A program made the position numbers and the translations under genes. The notes beneath the pieces were generated by a model. The model searched no databases. It was not told where the DNA came from and saw only the letters and a list, made by a program, of their open reading frames with translations. Of a stretch of DNA of 14,983 bases, positions 1 to 7,310 are shown one piece after another. This DNA comes from an uncultured Cryomorphaceae bacterium (lineage in GTDB: Bacteria > Bacteroidota > Bacteroidia > Flavobacteriales > Schleiferiaceae), in contig CALCFH010000067.1 in NCBI GenBank assembly GCA_937900215.1, forward strand, positions 1-14,983, given 5' to 3'. Within the stretch, counting starts at the first letter, position 1, and each line of letters begins with the position of its first letter.

Positions 1-179
1 CAAATTAGAGATTGCGGGATTTTTTAGTCGGTCAGTAGTGATATAAATTATTGGATAACATAATTTTTTTTATAAAACAACATATGGATGTTCGCTCCTT
101 AAATTTATTACAAAAGCCTGTTCATCAACGATTTGATGTGGTAAAAAAGCTATTTTCATAGCTTCATATCTGCAAGGTT

Positions 180-642
180 ACGAGTATTTTAGATGTAATT
201 CTTTCAAAAAGGATAAGTAAATCTCCTTCCCAAAAACAGCGAAATGTAGTTGAACCGCTACTAACAGACTCCAACTATGACCAGCACGAATGGGTGTTGC
301 TGGCCAAAAAGATCGACTGGAAGTATTTTAATTAAGCGATGGGCGAGTTGTTCTCACACACAGGCCAGCCAGCACATCCTATGCGCTTTAGGGTTGGGCG
401 CCTACTGCTCAAGAGGCTTTACAATCTTGGGAATTGAAAGTTTTCAAGGATATCCGCCCGATAGCAAAACCATTGATCCGCTTCTTCAACAAGTTAAAGA
501 AAACCTAGACTACACACCCAATGCAGTGGTTTATAATAGAGGTGGAGGTGGCAGGGGGAAATCAGAAATGATTGGAGTAAAGATCCGTATCCCCAATAAA
601 CCACTGAAGCAGGACAGCCTGTGTTGGCGCAACCTGAAATGA
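180..642 (+). pseudogene. Decayed IS5/IS1182-like DDE transposase
   Basis: This is a broken insertion-sequence transposase gene. One frame, from about 180, reads through HEWVLLAKKIDWKYF, meets a TAA at 333-335, and continues as MGELFSHTGQPAHPMRF and LLLKRLYNLG before a TGA near 435. The next frame carries SFQGYPPDSKTIDPLL, LDYTPNAVVYNRGG and VKIRIPNKPLK, ending at a TGA at 640-642. These blocks recall the N-terminal helical region and the late catalytic region of IS5-type transposases (family knowledge). The internal stop, the frame change and the missing core between the blocks mean it cannot work. In relatives I recall, VVYDRGG carries a catalytic Asp; here it reads VVYNRGG. I could not find the terminal inverted repeats of the element. 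The exact IS family is uncertain. Confidence 0.7.
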
Positions 643-684
643 TTAATGTTGAAATCAGCAATTAAATTATGAATCCAAATCTTT

Positions 685-834
685 TCATGTTCTATTGTCG
701 ATGGGTTGGTTTATAAACTCTAAGTGTCGTTTTTTTTGTAGCCGATGCTCTATCTGTGCTTTTAGGTCGGGCAGTTTGCCTACCAAAATATCTCGGCAAT
801 CGTCTAATCTTTTCTTTGTTGATGTAGCTAACAT
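685..834 (-). pseudogene. Fragment resembling the N-terminus of a type I restriction-modification DNA methylase (HsdM-like)
   Basis: A short frame starts at an ATG (832-834) and encodes 49 residues beginning MLATSTKKRLDDCRDILVGK, followed by LPDLKAQIEH. This resembles the start of Bacteroidota N-6 DNA methylases of type I systems as I recall it, roughly a helix with ILVGKxPxPxxQxEQIT. The resemblance ends after about residue 30; the remaining 19 residues look unrelated and the frame stops at 685. A full HsdM is about ten times longer, so this is a truncated relic if the match is right. It lies just downstream of the RAYT gene on the same strand. The same frame also opens at a TTG at 867, but that codon sits inside a hairpin and is a poor start. 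The assignment is from memory of the family and needs a protein search. Confidence 0.4.
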
Positions 835-861
835 ATAGGCCTTTTTATCTCTATTAGTGAA

Positions 862-877
862 ACACAAAATCTTGTGT
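862..877 (-). repeat. Small hairpin downstream of the RAYT gene
   Basis: ACACAA at 862-867 pairs with TTGTGT at 872-877 around a 4-nt loop. On the minus strand it follows the RAYT stop codon by only a few bases and forms a tandem with the hairpin at 887-906. Such paired hairpins beside a RAYT gene are reminiscent of REP structures, but it is too short to separate from chance and could also act as a weak 3' end structure. Confidence 0.35.
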
Positions 878-879
878 CT

Positions 880-1449
880 TTAACTAAATTGGTCTTTGGA
901 CCAATTGCCCGGGTTGTTTATAATGTATTCTGAAATGCGGTGAAATGATTCGTCATTTCGAATGATATGGTCGTGAAAACGGGTTTGCCATGCGAAATCA
1001 GGATTTATCAATCGGGCATTTTTGGTCACGCCAATTTTGAAACCACGAACAATGGATGCGAGATTTTTGGATTGTGGTCCGAATTGGTTTTTGGTGTTTG
1101 AATCGGGTTGGTAGGGTTGTAGAGACGCAAAATTTTGCGTCTCTACGTTACGTCCGTCAAACCGTCCATCGTCCGGTTTATCAATCATCACAATTCCATG
1201 TATATGATTGGGCATCACCACATGGTTTTTTAATTTCACAAATGGAAAATGGGTTGGAATTTCTAACCGACAATCATTTGCGATTTCCCCGACATTATTC
1301 AAAACCATATTTCCATAGACAACATCACCAAAAAAATATTCCCGGTTTTGGGTGTAAATGGTTAAAAAATACATGGCATTCTTCCCATAATCCCAATGTT
1401 TCAATTGGGCAGATTCGATGCGGTATTTATTTTGAAATCTATCTGACAT
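880..1449 (-). CDS. REP-associated tyrosine transposase (RAYT, IS200-like Y1 family)
   Basis: This 189-residue protein is a single-strand DNA transposase of the HUH/Y1 group. These enzymes nick and rejoin hairpin-containing single-stranded DNA and are linked with the spread of REP palindromes (family knowledge). The sequence shows the metal-binding HUH motif in HVVMPNHIHGIV (His82 and His84), the opening strand YFLTIYTQNREYFFG, and the late helix RISEYIINNPGNW with the candidate nucleophile Tyr175. Length and motif order look complete. The ATG at 1447-1449 shares one base with the TGA of the upstream fragment (TGATG), which suggests translational coupling. Residues 102-110 (VETQNFASL) are encoded by a perfect 28-bp palindrome lying in a poorly conserved linker, so it probably does not break the fold. 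Neighbours on both sides look like restriction-modification remnants. Confidence 0.88.
   Translation of the reverse strand: MSDRFQNKYRIESAQLKHWDYGKNAMYFLTIYTQNREYFFGDVVYGNMVLNNVGEIANDCRLEIPTHFPFVKLKNHVVMPNHIHGIVMIDKPDDGRFDGRNVETQNFASLQPYQPDSNTKNQFGPQSKNLASIVRGFKIGVTKNARLINPDFAWQTRFHDHIIRNDESFHRISEYIINNPGNWSKDQFS
887..906 (-). repeat. Perfect 8-bp inverted repeat at the 3' end of the RAYT gene
   Basis: AATTGGTC (887-894) and GACCAATT (899-906) form a perfect 8-bp stem with a 4-nt loop. It overlaps the last codons of the transposase gene (NWSKDQF) and ends a few bases before the stop. It may be a recognition hairpin for the enzyme or a 3' stabilising structure. It is followed closely by another hairpin at 862-877. 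The stem is visible directly; the role is inference. Confidence 0.5.
1119..1146. repeat. 28-bp perfect palindrome (REP-like) inside the RAYT gene
   Basis: The half-site GTAGAGACGCAAAA is followed directly by its exact reverse complement, giving 28 bases with no mismatch and no loop. The palindrome lies within the transposase coding region and is read in frame as VETQNFASL. A perfect 14-bp half-site is very unlikely by chance in 15 kb. I recall similar GTAGAGACGCAAAATTTTGC palindromes as dispersed repeats in Bacteroidota and cyanobacterial genomes, but no second copy occurs in this window. Confidence 0.85.
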
Positions 1450-1703
1450 CAGGCAGCAAAACGTTCAAGGTTTATATAATCCTGTATGAATTCAGGAATT
1501 ACAACTCTGTATTTGGCAGCCATTTCTTTGAATTGCGTAATGGTTAACATGGGGTTGGTTAGCAAGGCATGAAAATCTTTTGATTCGATGATTTTCCTGA
1601 TGTCTTGGTCAACAATGTACGCTTTGAAGAAATACTTTAAAGCACGTAAATTCATTCGTGTGGGCAAATGCTCTTGAATTTTTTTAGAGCTTTTTAGGGT
1701 CAC
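1449..1703 (-). pseudogene. Fragment resembling the C-terminus of a type I restriction helicase/endonuclease subunit (HsdR-like)
   Basis: An 84-residue open frame starts at a GTG (1703) with an in-frame TAG just upstream. It reads LRALKYFFKAYIVDQDIRKI, then an ESKDF..LLTNPMLTITQF segment, and finishes IPEFIQDYINLERFAA. That ending resembles the C-terminus of DEAD/DEAH helicase subunits of Bacteroidota type I systems as I remember them (FFKAYI..D, then IPEYIKDYVxLNxF). The helicase and nuclease domains are absent, so this would be a tail left by a deletion. The frame ends in a TGA that overlaps the RAYT start by one base, so it may still be translated and couple to it. If the resemblance is wrong it is simply an unknown 68-84 residue protein. 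Confidence 0.42.
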
Positions 1704-2246
1704 GTACTATTTGTGGGGAGAAGGTAGGTTGAATTGTCTATTCGTGTCCAATGTAAGACTACTTTTGTTCGATTGAGCGGATCGACTAAAATTTAAACTA
1801 GAACCGAGGGGGTCTCTGTCTGTTGCTAAGCGTTGGTTCTAGGCTGATTCGCCTTTTCATCTCCTTCCTTCTTTCAGTAGCCTCGCTCTCTTGCTAGGTT
1901 CACTTTCTTTTGGTTTAGACTGCCTCCACCTTTTTTTACCCTCGGTGTTCGTGGGTTTTGCTCGCATTCTGTCTTCGCTCGTTTGCTGCTCGATGCTATT
2001 CTTTCAACACATTGGACTTTTCTGTTGAGGGTCGGTATCTTTCCGATGCCTTTGGAGTATTTGACCTTGCCTTTAGTCTATGTGAAGCTGGCATCGGACT
2101 ATTTAAAGTTGACTTCAGTCTGTGTGAAGTTGACTTCGAAGTGAGTAATGAATAAAGTGTGTCTACTATACTAGAGGCAGGAAAAAGAAGAAAGAGAGTA
2201 TCAGTGATGAACTCGTTAAAGAGCTCGGCAGCGCTTAGGGTTACGT
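1704..2246. other. Gene-poor spacer with degenerate repeats
   Basis: These 543 bases separate the accessory scar from the sulfotransferase gene. I see no convincing gene. The left half has an 8-bp inverted repeat CTAGAACC (1798-1805) / GGTTCTAG (1835-1842) with a long loop, which is no more than chance would give. The right half contains the 21-bp imperfect tandem repeat listed separately. A 65-codon frame on the plus strand (1958-2155) covers the repeat, and a minus-strand frame through it reads TSHRLKS-type heptads; neither has a recognisable domain or ribosome binding site. Confidence 0.5.
2048..2152. repeat. Imperfect 21-bp tandem repeat (five units, 42-bp super-repeat)
   Basis: Five consecutive 21-base units can be laid out at 2048, 2069, 2090, 2111 and 2132. 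Units two and four agree at 17 of 21 positions, and units one and three at 14 of 21, so the pattern is an A-B-A-B arrangement of a 42-bp repeat, with the last unit degenerate. Because the unit is a multiple of three, the plus-strand frame shows heptads such as AFSLCEA and DFSLCEV, and the minus strand shows TSHRLKS-like heptads. Neither reading is proven to be translated. The unit lengths and identities are hand counts. Confidence 0.55.
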
Positions 2247-2978
2247 CTATTTAAATAGTTTACGCAAAAGGGGTAGTTTACGGTATTCTCTTTCACAGTT
2301 TCTCTGAGCCTTTGTGAACAGGCTCTGATCTACTTTATTTCTTCCCTTTAGTTCGCTTCCAAACTCTAGTAATAGCGCATCTGAAGTTCTGTGATGATTG
2401 GAAACATTTCGGTTTTCAGTAGAAAAGCGCTTCCAACCTAATTTGTGACGTAAAATGAGAAGGGCTTTGGTGTAATTATCGGTATCTGCATAAAAATTGA
2501 ATTTTTTTAGGTTTGATTTTGCGGCATCTTTTAATTCATCACTAGAATGTTTCTTCCAATCGTTTTTATCCCATCCACTTAGAAAATGAGACTGCCAATT
2601 ATTCCCAAAAGGGGAATCTAGGAATTCAGCAAAGTCGGGAAAAAGCTCTTTGCTTGAATTCCATTTACGGTCTCGCATCTTATGTAGAAAATGCGAAATG
2701 ACTTGATTTTCGGGCTTTCGTATGAAGGTAAATAAGAAGGGATTTGTTGTGGCATTGAACTCTGCAACACGCAGAATATCTAGGCTTATATGCCCAGTGA
2801 TAGCCAATTTATTGTTTGCAATGGCCTGATTTAGATCGTTTAGCCGAGAATCCCTATCATAAACCATCGCTACCTGCTCACGGCCATAAATTCCGTTTAG
2901 ATGGTGTCTAAAACTAGATCCAGCCGTTTTTGGAATGTGAATAAACACAAAAGGGCTTTGAGAGGTGGGGCTATTCAT
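2247..2978 (-). CDS. Sulfotransferase family protein
   Basis: The 243-residue product has the signature of PAPS-dependent sulfotransferases, which move a sulfate group from 3'-phosphoadenylyl sulfate to an acceptor. Near the N-terminus it shows the 5'-phosphosulfate loop FIHIPKTAGSSF (residues 12-23). The 3'-phosphate binding region follows as FTFIRKPENQVISHF (around 84-97), with an Arg and Pro as in the usual RxP pattern. There is no signal peptide or membrane segment, so it should be cytoplasmic. The acceptor cannot be told; bacterial members of this group often modify polysaccharides, lipids or small molecules. It follows the peptidase unit on the same strand, but a hairpin terminator lies between them, so it is probably transcribed separately. 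A TATAAT-like stretch lies about 12-19 bases upstream of the ATG. Length fits the family. Confidence 0.85.
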   Translation of the reverse strand: MNSPTSQSPFVFIHIPKTAGSSFRHHLNGIYGREQVAMVYDRDSRLNDLNQAIANNKLAITGHISLDILRVAEFNATTNPFLFTFIRKPENQVISHFLHKMRDRKWNSSKELFPDFAEFLDSPFGNNWQSHFLSGWDKNDWKKHSSDELKDAAKSNLKKFNFYADTDNYTKALLILRHKLGWKRFSTENRNVSNHHRTSDALLLEFGSELKGRNKVDQSLFTKAQRNCEREYRKLPLLRKLFK

Positions 2979-2998
2979 CTTTCAGTTGCGTATTATAG

Positions 2999-3038
2999 AA
3001 AAGAAGGCACAGTGTTTCATTGTACTGCACCTTCTTTT
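2999..3038 (-). terminator. Hairpin terminator after the M13 peptidase gene
   Basis: AAAAGAAGG (2999-3007) pairs with CCTTCTTTT (3030-3038), and inside this CAGT (3010-3013) pairs with ACTG (3024-3027), with two mismatches between the stems and a 10-nt loop. The A-rich arm and T-rich arm make a U-tract in either direction. On the minus strand it lies about 30 bases past the stop of the M13 gene, in the right place to end that transcript before the sulfotransferase. Confidence 0.65.
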
Positions 3039-3068
3039 AACTGAGCAAAATCAATGCCGCCTGAAGAC

Positions 3069-5099
3069 TTACCAAATGATTATTTGCTTTTCTTTTGGCC
3101 TTTGCATTGGCGATGGAGCGGCACACTGAAAAGCGGCCCCAAATTCTGGCATATTACTCATTGGACCAATTACTCTATAATTGCCTGGAGAATGATAATC
3201 TGTGATCAGTCTTTCTCTCAATGTCTCTTCTTTGTAGTGCACCTGCCATACTCCCGCCCAGCCTAAGAAGAAGCGTTGTGAATAAGTGAAGCCATTTATT
3301 ACCTCCGGAATGGGTTTGCCTTCCAATGATTTCATATAGGCATGAAATGCAATGGTTAATCCGCCTAGGTCTGCGATATTTTCTCCAAGGGTCATTTGTC
3401 CGTTTACAAATTCACCAGGCAGTGCTTCGTAGCTACTGTATTGATCTGCTAGTCTTTTAGAAAGGCTATCAAAACGTGCTCTATCTACTTCAGTCCACCA
3501 GTTAACCAAATTGCCATGTGCATCGTACTTACTTCCTTCATCATCGAATCCATGGGTAAATTCATGGCCAATTACACCGCCAATGGCTCCGTAATTTATG
3601 GCCATATCGGCTTTAGGATCAAAGAAGGGGGGTTGTAATATGCCAGCAGGAAAAACGATTTCATTAAAACTTGGATTGTAATAGGCATTTACAACGTGAG
3701 CTCCCATATACCACTCTGCTTTGTCAACGGGTTTTCCAGCCTTGGCGAGATTCTCTTGGAACACATACTCTCTAATACTTTGAAGGTTTAACAACAAAGA
3801 ATGCGCGTCAATTTTTAAATCACTGTAGTCTTTCCACTGATCTGGATAACCAATTTTATAGGTGAAGGCTGCGAGTTTTTCATGTGCTTTCTTTTTAGTT
3901 TCATCAGACATCCAACTGAGTTGATCTACTCTTTCTCCATATGCAACTCGAATGTTTTCTACCATATTAGCAATGATTTCTTTGCTCGACTCTGGGAAGT
4001 ATTCATCAGAGAAAAGCCTGCCCAACTGCTCATCTAAGCCATATTCTATGAGAGAGATGGCCACCTTCCACCTTGCTTTTTCCTGCTCTTGACCTTTTAA
4101 GGTTTTCCCGAAGAAAGCGAAATGCTCTTCCCTAAATGTAGATGGAAGGGCAACAGTAAATGAGTTTAAAGTATGCCATTGAAAATACGACTGCCAAACA
4201 AACAATGGGGTTTCTTCTATTATTTTCGATAGACCTTTTATATAATTGGGTTGACCACAGATTAGGGTGTCTGGTTTTACGCCAATTCCACTCCAGAACG
4301 CATCTAAATTGAAATGAGGCATTAAGACTGCAAGCTCTTGGCGGCTCATCTTGTTGTAAGTCAATTCTGGGCTTCGTCTATCCGTTCTGCTCATCTGAAT
4401 GCTTGCAAGCTTGGCCTCTAGTGCCAGAACTGCCGTAGCATTTTCTTCAGGCTTTTCAATTTCGGCCAGTCTGAATATATTGGCAATATGCTGTTCGTAT
4501 TTCAAAAGAATATCTACGCTCTTGGCATCGTCTCTTAAATAGTAATCCCTATCTGGAAGGCCTAACCCGCTTTGCTGGATACTGAGAATATTTACAGCGC
4601 TGTTTTTGTCATCGGGACCGACATATACAGAAATTGGGGTGCTAATTCCACGTTTTTTAAGATTGGCAATGAAAGTCGGAAGGCTCTCTTTTCTCTCAAG
4701 CTTGAGGCTTTGAAGCAGAAAAGAAACATCTTCTTTGGCTCGCTTCTCAATGCTAATGGTATCCATTGCAGATGAATAAAAATCGCTTACAAGCTGTTGA
4801 TAACTGCCTTTTTCAAAGGTCTTCTGAGCCAATCCATCTAGAATTGTTTTCAATTTTGCATTGTTTTCTTCCACCAGAATATTGAAGCTACCCCACCTTC
4901 CTTCAGTAGAAGGGATTGGGTTTTTGGCTTTCCAACCATTGGAAGTAAACTCAAAGAAGTTGTCGCAGGCAGAATGGCTGCTGTCTAGGTATTCTGTGTT
5001 GAAACCCAGCACTAATTCTTCTTTCAATGCAGGTTCTGGTGAGGTACAGCTAGAGCCTAATACGGCCAGAGATAAAAATGAGAGGAGAGTGTTTTTCAT
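3069..5099 (-). CDS. M13 family zinc metallopeptidase, lipoprotein (neprilysin/PepO-like)
   Basis: This is an exported endopeptidase of the neprilysin family that cleaves peptides outside the cytoplasm. The zinc site HEFTH sits near residues 512-516 and the third ligand region GENIADLGG near 572-580. The substrate-side motif VNAYYNPSFNEIVFPAG lies upstream of the zinc site, and the protein ends close to the usual Trp terminus, so it is full length at 676 residues. The chosen start gives MKNTLLSFLSLAVLGSSC, a lipoprotein signal with lipobox LGSSC, 5 bases after the stop of the M61 gene. An ATG seven codons upstream (5120) would overlap the M61 gene by 16 bases and is possible. Tight spacing means it is co-transcribed with the M61 gene. 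Likely anchored to a membrane facing the periplasm or outside. Confidence 0.95.
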   Translation of the reverse strand: MKNTLLSFLSLAVLGSSCTSPEPALKEELVLGFNTEYLDSSHSACDNFFEFTSNGWKAKNPIPSTEGRWGSFNILVEENNAKLKTILDGLAQKTFEKGSYQQLVSDFYSSAMDTISIEKRAKEDVSFLLQSLKLERKESLPTFIANLKKRGISTPISVYVGPDDKNSAVNILSIQQSGLGLPDRDYYLRDDAKSVDILLKYEQHIANIFRLAEIEKPEENATAVLALEAKLASIQMSRTDRRSPELTYNKMSRQELAVLMPHFNLDAFWSGIGVKPDTLICGQPNYIKGLSKIIEETPLFVWQSYFQWHTLNSFTVALPSTFREEHFAFFGKTLKGQEQEKARWKVAISLIEYGLDEQLGRLFSDEYFPESSKEIIANMVENIRVAYGERVDQLSWMSDETKKKAHEKLAAFTYKIGYPDQWKDYSDLKIDAHSLLLNLQSIREYVFQENLAKAGKPVDKAEWYMGAHVVNAYYNPSFNEIVFPAGILQPPFFDPKADMAINYGAIGGVIGHEFTHGFDDEGSKYDAHGNLVNWWTEVDRARFDSLSKRLADQYSSYEALPGEFVNGQMTLGENIADLGGLTIAFHAYMKSLEGKPIPEVINGFTYSQRFFLGWAGVWQVHYKEETLRERLITDYHSPGNYRVIGPMSNMPEFGAAFQCAAPSPMQRPKEKQIIIW

Positions 5100-5104
5100 T
5101 GTTT

Positions 5105-6976
5105 TTATAGATTGAGCCATCCGTTGTAGACGCGTTGTTGTTGAGCAGTTAAGTCGTTGTCAATAAGCAAGGTGTTTCGAACCACAACAGGAAAAGAGAA
5201 GACCTTTGTTTTCAACTTTTTCTTTTTCCACTTGCCTTTTTTATCTAGTCTTAAAACCTCCATCTTTAATTTATCGCCTTCCTTCACTGAAGAGTAGAAA
5301 TCGCCAAAAAGATCCGCAGCATTGTCGATTGTTAAGTCCTCACCATTTAAAGAAAGCAAGCGATCTTCTACTTCTAATCCGAGGGCCTTACTCATAGGAC
5401 TTATATCGGTATTGTCGTAGATGTACAGTTTATCTAAGTCTGGATCAAAAGAAATGGGTAACTGTCCAAAGCCTATTTGATTTTGAGTGGTTTCTTCAAT
5501 GTAGAGAACGCCTGCTTCAGCCAGTAATTCTTCGAAAGGCAAGGGCTCTGCCCCTTCAACATAGCGCGCTAGGAATTCACGGATGGATGGGTCGGTATGC
5601 TTTTCTATTAACCTAAAAAGCTGATCATCCTCAAAAAAAGTGTCGCTTCCAAATTCAGCACTCAATTGACTCATTAGATCAACGAGTCCTTTTTTACCAT
5701 CTGAAAGAATCCGCAATTTTAAATCCAGGGCCATGCCTATTAGAGCGCCCTTGTCGTACACATTGCTATATTCACTTTTAAAAATATCCAGCACATTACG
5801 GCTCATAACCGTCATGGGTATATCGAGATTGTACAACTCGGCATCATCCATTTTTGATTTCATCACCCCTAAAAACTCCAACGGGCTTTGCAGTCCGTAA
5901 CGCACTTGAACCAAATGAGAGGTATACTCGGTTATTCCCTCAAAAAACCATAGATGGCTCGACATTTCCGGATTGTAAAAGTCGAAACCATGAATATACT
6001 CAGAGTGCAGCGAAAGAGGGGTTACAATATGAAGAAACTCGTGGGCTACAATGTCTCTAATCTCTTGTAAAAGCACTTCTTTTTCAAATTCTGGCATATA
6101 AAGCACCGTACTATTATGATGTTCAAGGGCACCGTACCCGCTTAATGCATCGGCATCGTTTTCGGCTATAGAAAGAATAACATATCGCTCTGCAGGTAGG
6201 TTTCCGCCTAAATAGTTGCCAATGGCCATTAAAACCGAAGCAGAGGTTTCAAGTATTTCGCTGGCATTAAGCACACTGCTTTGAGAATAACTGGCTACTT
6301 CCACCTTGGTATTGAAGACCATAGTAGAGGCGGTATCCGCAATGGCGTACAGAATGGGTTTATCGTGTAAGTTGAAATAATTTTCGGCAGTGAAAATATC
6401 GGTGGTTGCACTTCTAGAAATATTTTCCAATGCGGTTGATCCGTATAAAAAAGTGGGTTTGTGAACCGTTAGGCGATAAGGCGTATCCTTTTTTCCATCT
6501 AAATAACCCGCTACTCCAAAGAGGTTTAAGAGAAAAAGGCTGTCTGAAAAACTCGTTCCGCCCGGTCTAAAAATATCTTGGTCTGCAATGGGATCATCAA
6601 AGCTATCGTCTACCTTATAGTGTATCTTATAAAGACTTCTAGCATTGTAAATGACCCATTTATTGTAGTCTATCTTTTTGAATTTCAAATCATTTCCTGA
6701 AGCATCAGTAATTTGAAGCTCTTGTACAAATCGTCCGAAATTGGAGATGCTATACGTTCCAGGAACAACTTTAGGAAAAATAAGGTATACACTATCCAAC
6801 TGCGTAATAGCCGGATAGAAATCGATTTCAAACTGATCATTTTCAAGCTTATCTAAGTGAAAAACCAATTGATTTAATTGATCTTCCTGCATGGGTTGCT
6901 CTCTTATCTGACCAAAATGCAAAGCAGGAAACAACAACAATAAGCTCAGCACTCGATAGGCAATATTGAATCTCAA
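5105..6976 (-). CDS. M61 family metallopeptidase with PDZ domain, secreted
   Basis: The 623-residue protein resembles glycyl aminopeptidase-type M61 enzymes. It has an N-terminal signal sequence (hydrophobic core LSLLLLFPALHFG, residues 10-22), an N-terminal beta-rich domain with VPGTYSISNFGRFV (71-84), then the gluzincin site HEFLH at 312-316 with the likely third ligand Glu346 in LWFFEGITEY. A PDZ-like segment follows at about 525-590 (SPMSKALGLEVEDRLLSLNG). No ATG precedes the signal peptide: an in-frame TAA lies a few codons upstream, so the start appears to be TTG at 6974-6976. A GTG eight codons later is the alternative. It is the first gene of a unit with the M13 peptidase. A perfect TAnnTTTG box lies far upstream (7157-7164), which would give a leader of about 175 bases. 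Confidence 0.9.
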   Translation of the reverse strand: MRFNIAYRVLSLLLLFPALHFGQIREQPMQEDQLNQLVFHLDKLENDQFEIDFYPAITQLDSVYLIFPKVVPGTYSISNFGRFVQELQITDASGNDLKFKKIDYNKWVIYNARSLYKIHYKVDDSFDDPIADQDIFRPGGTSFSDSLFLLNLFGVAGYLDGKKDTPYRLTVHKPTFLYGSTALENISRSATTDIFTAENYFNLHDKPILYAIADTASTMVFNTKVEVASYSQSSVLNASEILETSASVLMAIGNYLGGNLPAERYVILSIAENDADALSGYGALEHHNSTVLYMPEFEKEVLLQEIRDIVAHEFLHIVTPLSLHSEYIHGFDFYNPEMSSHLWFFEGITEYTSHLVQVRYGLQSPLEFLGVMKSKMDDAELYNLDIPMTVMSRNVLDIFKSEYSNVYDKGALIGMALDLKLRILSDGKKGLVDLMSQLSAEFGSDTFFEDDQLFRLIEKHTDPSIREFLARYVEGAEPLPFEELLAEAGVLYIEETTQNQIGFGQLPISFDPDLDKLYIYDNTDISPMSKALGLEVEDRLLSLNGEDLTIDNAADLFGDFYSSVKEGDKLKMEVLRLDKKGKWKKKKLKTKVFSFPVVVRNTLLIDNDLTAQQQRVYNGWLNL

Positions 6977-7029
6977 TTCGTAACTATTTTAAGGTTTAAT
7001 ACTCTTAAGTAAAGAAGGGCCGCAATTTA

Positions 7030-7151
7030 GTCGATTGCATACAGATGTTTCATGGCACAAGAAATTCAGTATGCTTGGCAGTCTTGATTTAAGTAATTCA
7101 ACTGTAATCCTGTGTTTCCAGGCGCATGAATAGCTTGCACACTGATTCGAC
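7030..7151 (-). ncRNA. Possible structured leader or small RNA upstream of the M61 gene
   Basis: Read on the minus strand, this segment starts about 6 bases after a perfect TACTTTTG box. By hand it folds into a closed rod: GTCGA (7151-7147) pairs with TCGAC (7034-7030), then seven pairs including three G-U (7142-7136 with 7037-7043), then TTCATG (7130-7125) with CATGAA (7054-7049). The apex holds three small hairpins, among them CCTG-GAAACA-CAGG (7122-7109). I do not recognise a known riboswitch or RNA family; a rod with internal loops is loosely like 6S RNA, but that is only shape. The fold could be chance. Confidence 0.25.
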
Positions 7152-7156
7152 AACTG

Positions 7157-7164
7157 CAAAAGTA
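7157..7164 (-). promoter_or_regulatory. Bacteroidota -7 promoter box upstream of the M61 gene or small RNA
   Basis: TACTTTTG on the minus strand is an exact match to the TAnnTTTG consensus for the Bacteroidota primary sigma factor. No TTG appears at the expected -33 distance, only an ATTTTTAG stretch, so this is half a promoter. It would start a transcript near 7151 that runs through the candidate structured RNA toward the M61 gene. Confidence 0.4.
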
Positions 7165-7310
7165 GAGTTTGTATTTATCTAAAAATGAGATAGCTGCGAA
7201 AAGTTATGTTAAAAGTAATGGCCAATGCATTGTTTTTGAAGAGAAACTACAATCAAACGCCTAAACAGAACGTTAAAAGGCTTAACGAGGCTAAGAAAAA
7301 TAGGGCTTTT

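Noticed and set aside
1..179. Left edge of the window as a gene or IS end
   Set aside because: AT-rich with several stops in each frame; I could not find an inverted repeat matching another site that would mark the end of the decayed transposon.
1056..1547. Open frame of 163 codons on the plus strand
   Set aside because: It is antisense to the RAYT gene, whose protein has clear family motifs; this frame has none.
1798..1842. Inverted repeat CTAGAACC / GGTTCTAG with a 29-base loop
   Set aside because: An 8-bp pair with a free choice of loop length is expected by chance several times in 15 kb, and no element ends or gene context support it.
1958..2155. 65-codon plus-strand frame covering the 21-bp repeats
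   Set aside because: No ribosome binding site, no known domain, and the repeat unit being a multiple of three keeps both strands open, so openness is not evidence of coding.
2979..2998. TATAAT-like stretch upstream of the sulfotransferase gene as a promoter
   Set aside because: It fits the general sigma-70 -10 pattern but not the Bacteroidota TAnnTTTG box, and no -33 element is visible outside the terminator hairpin.
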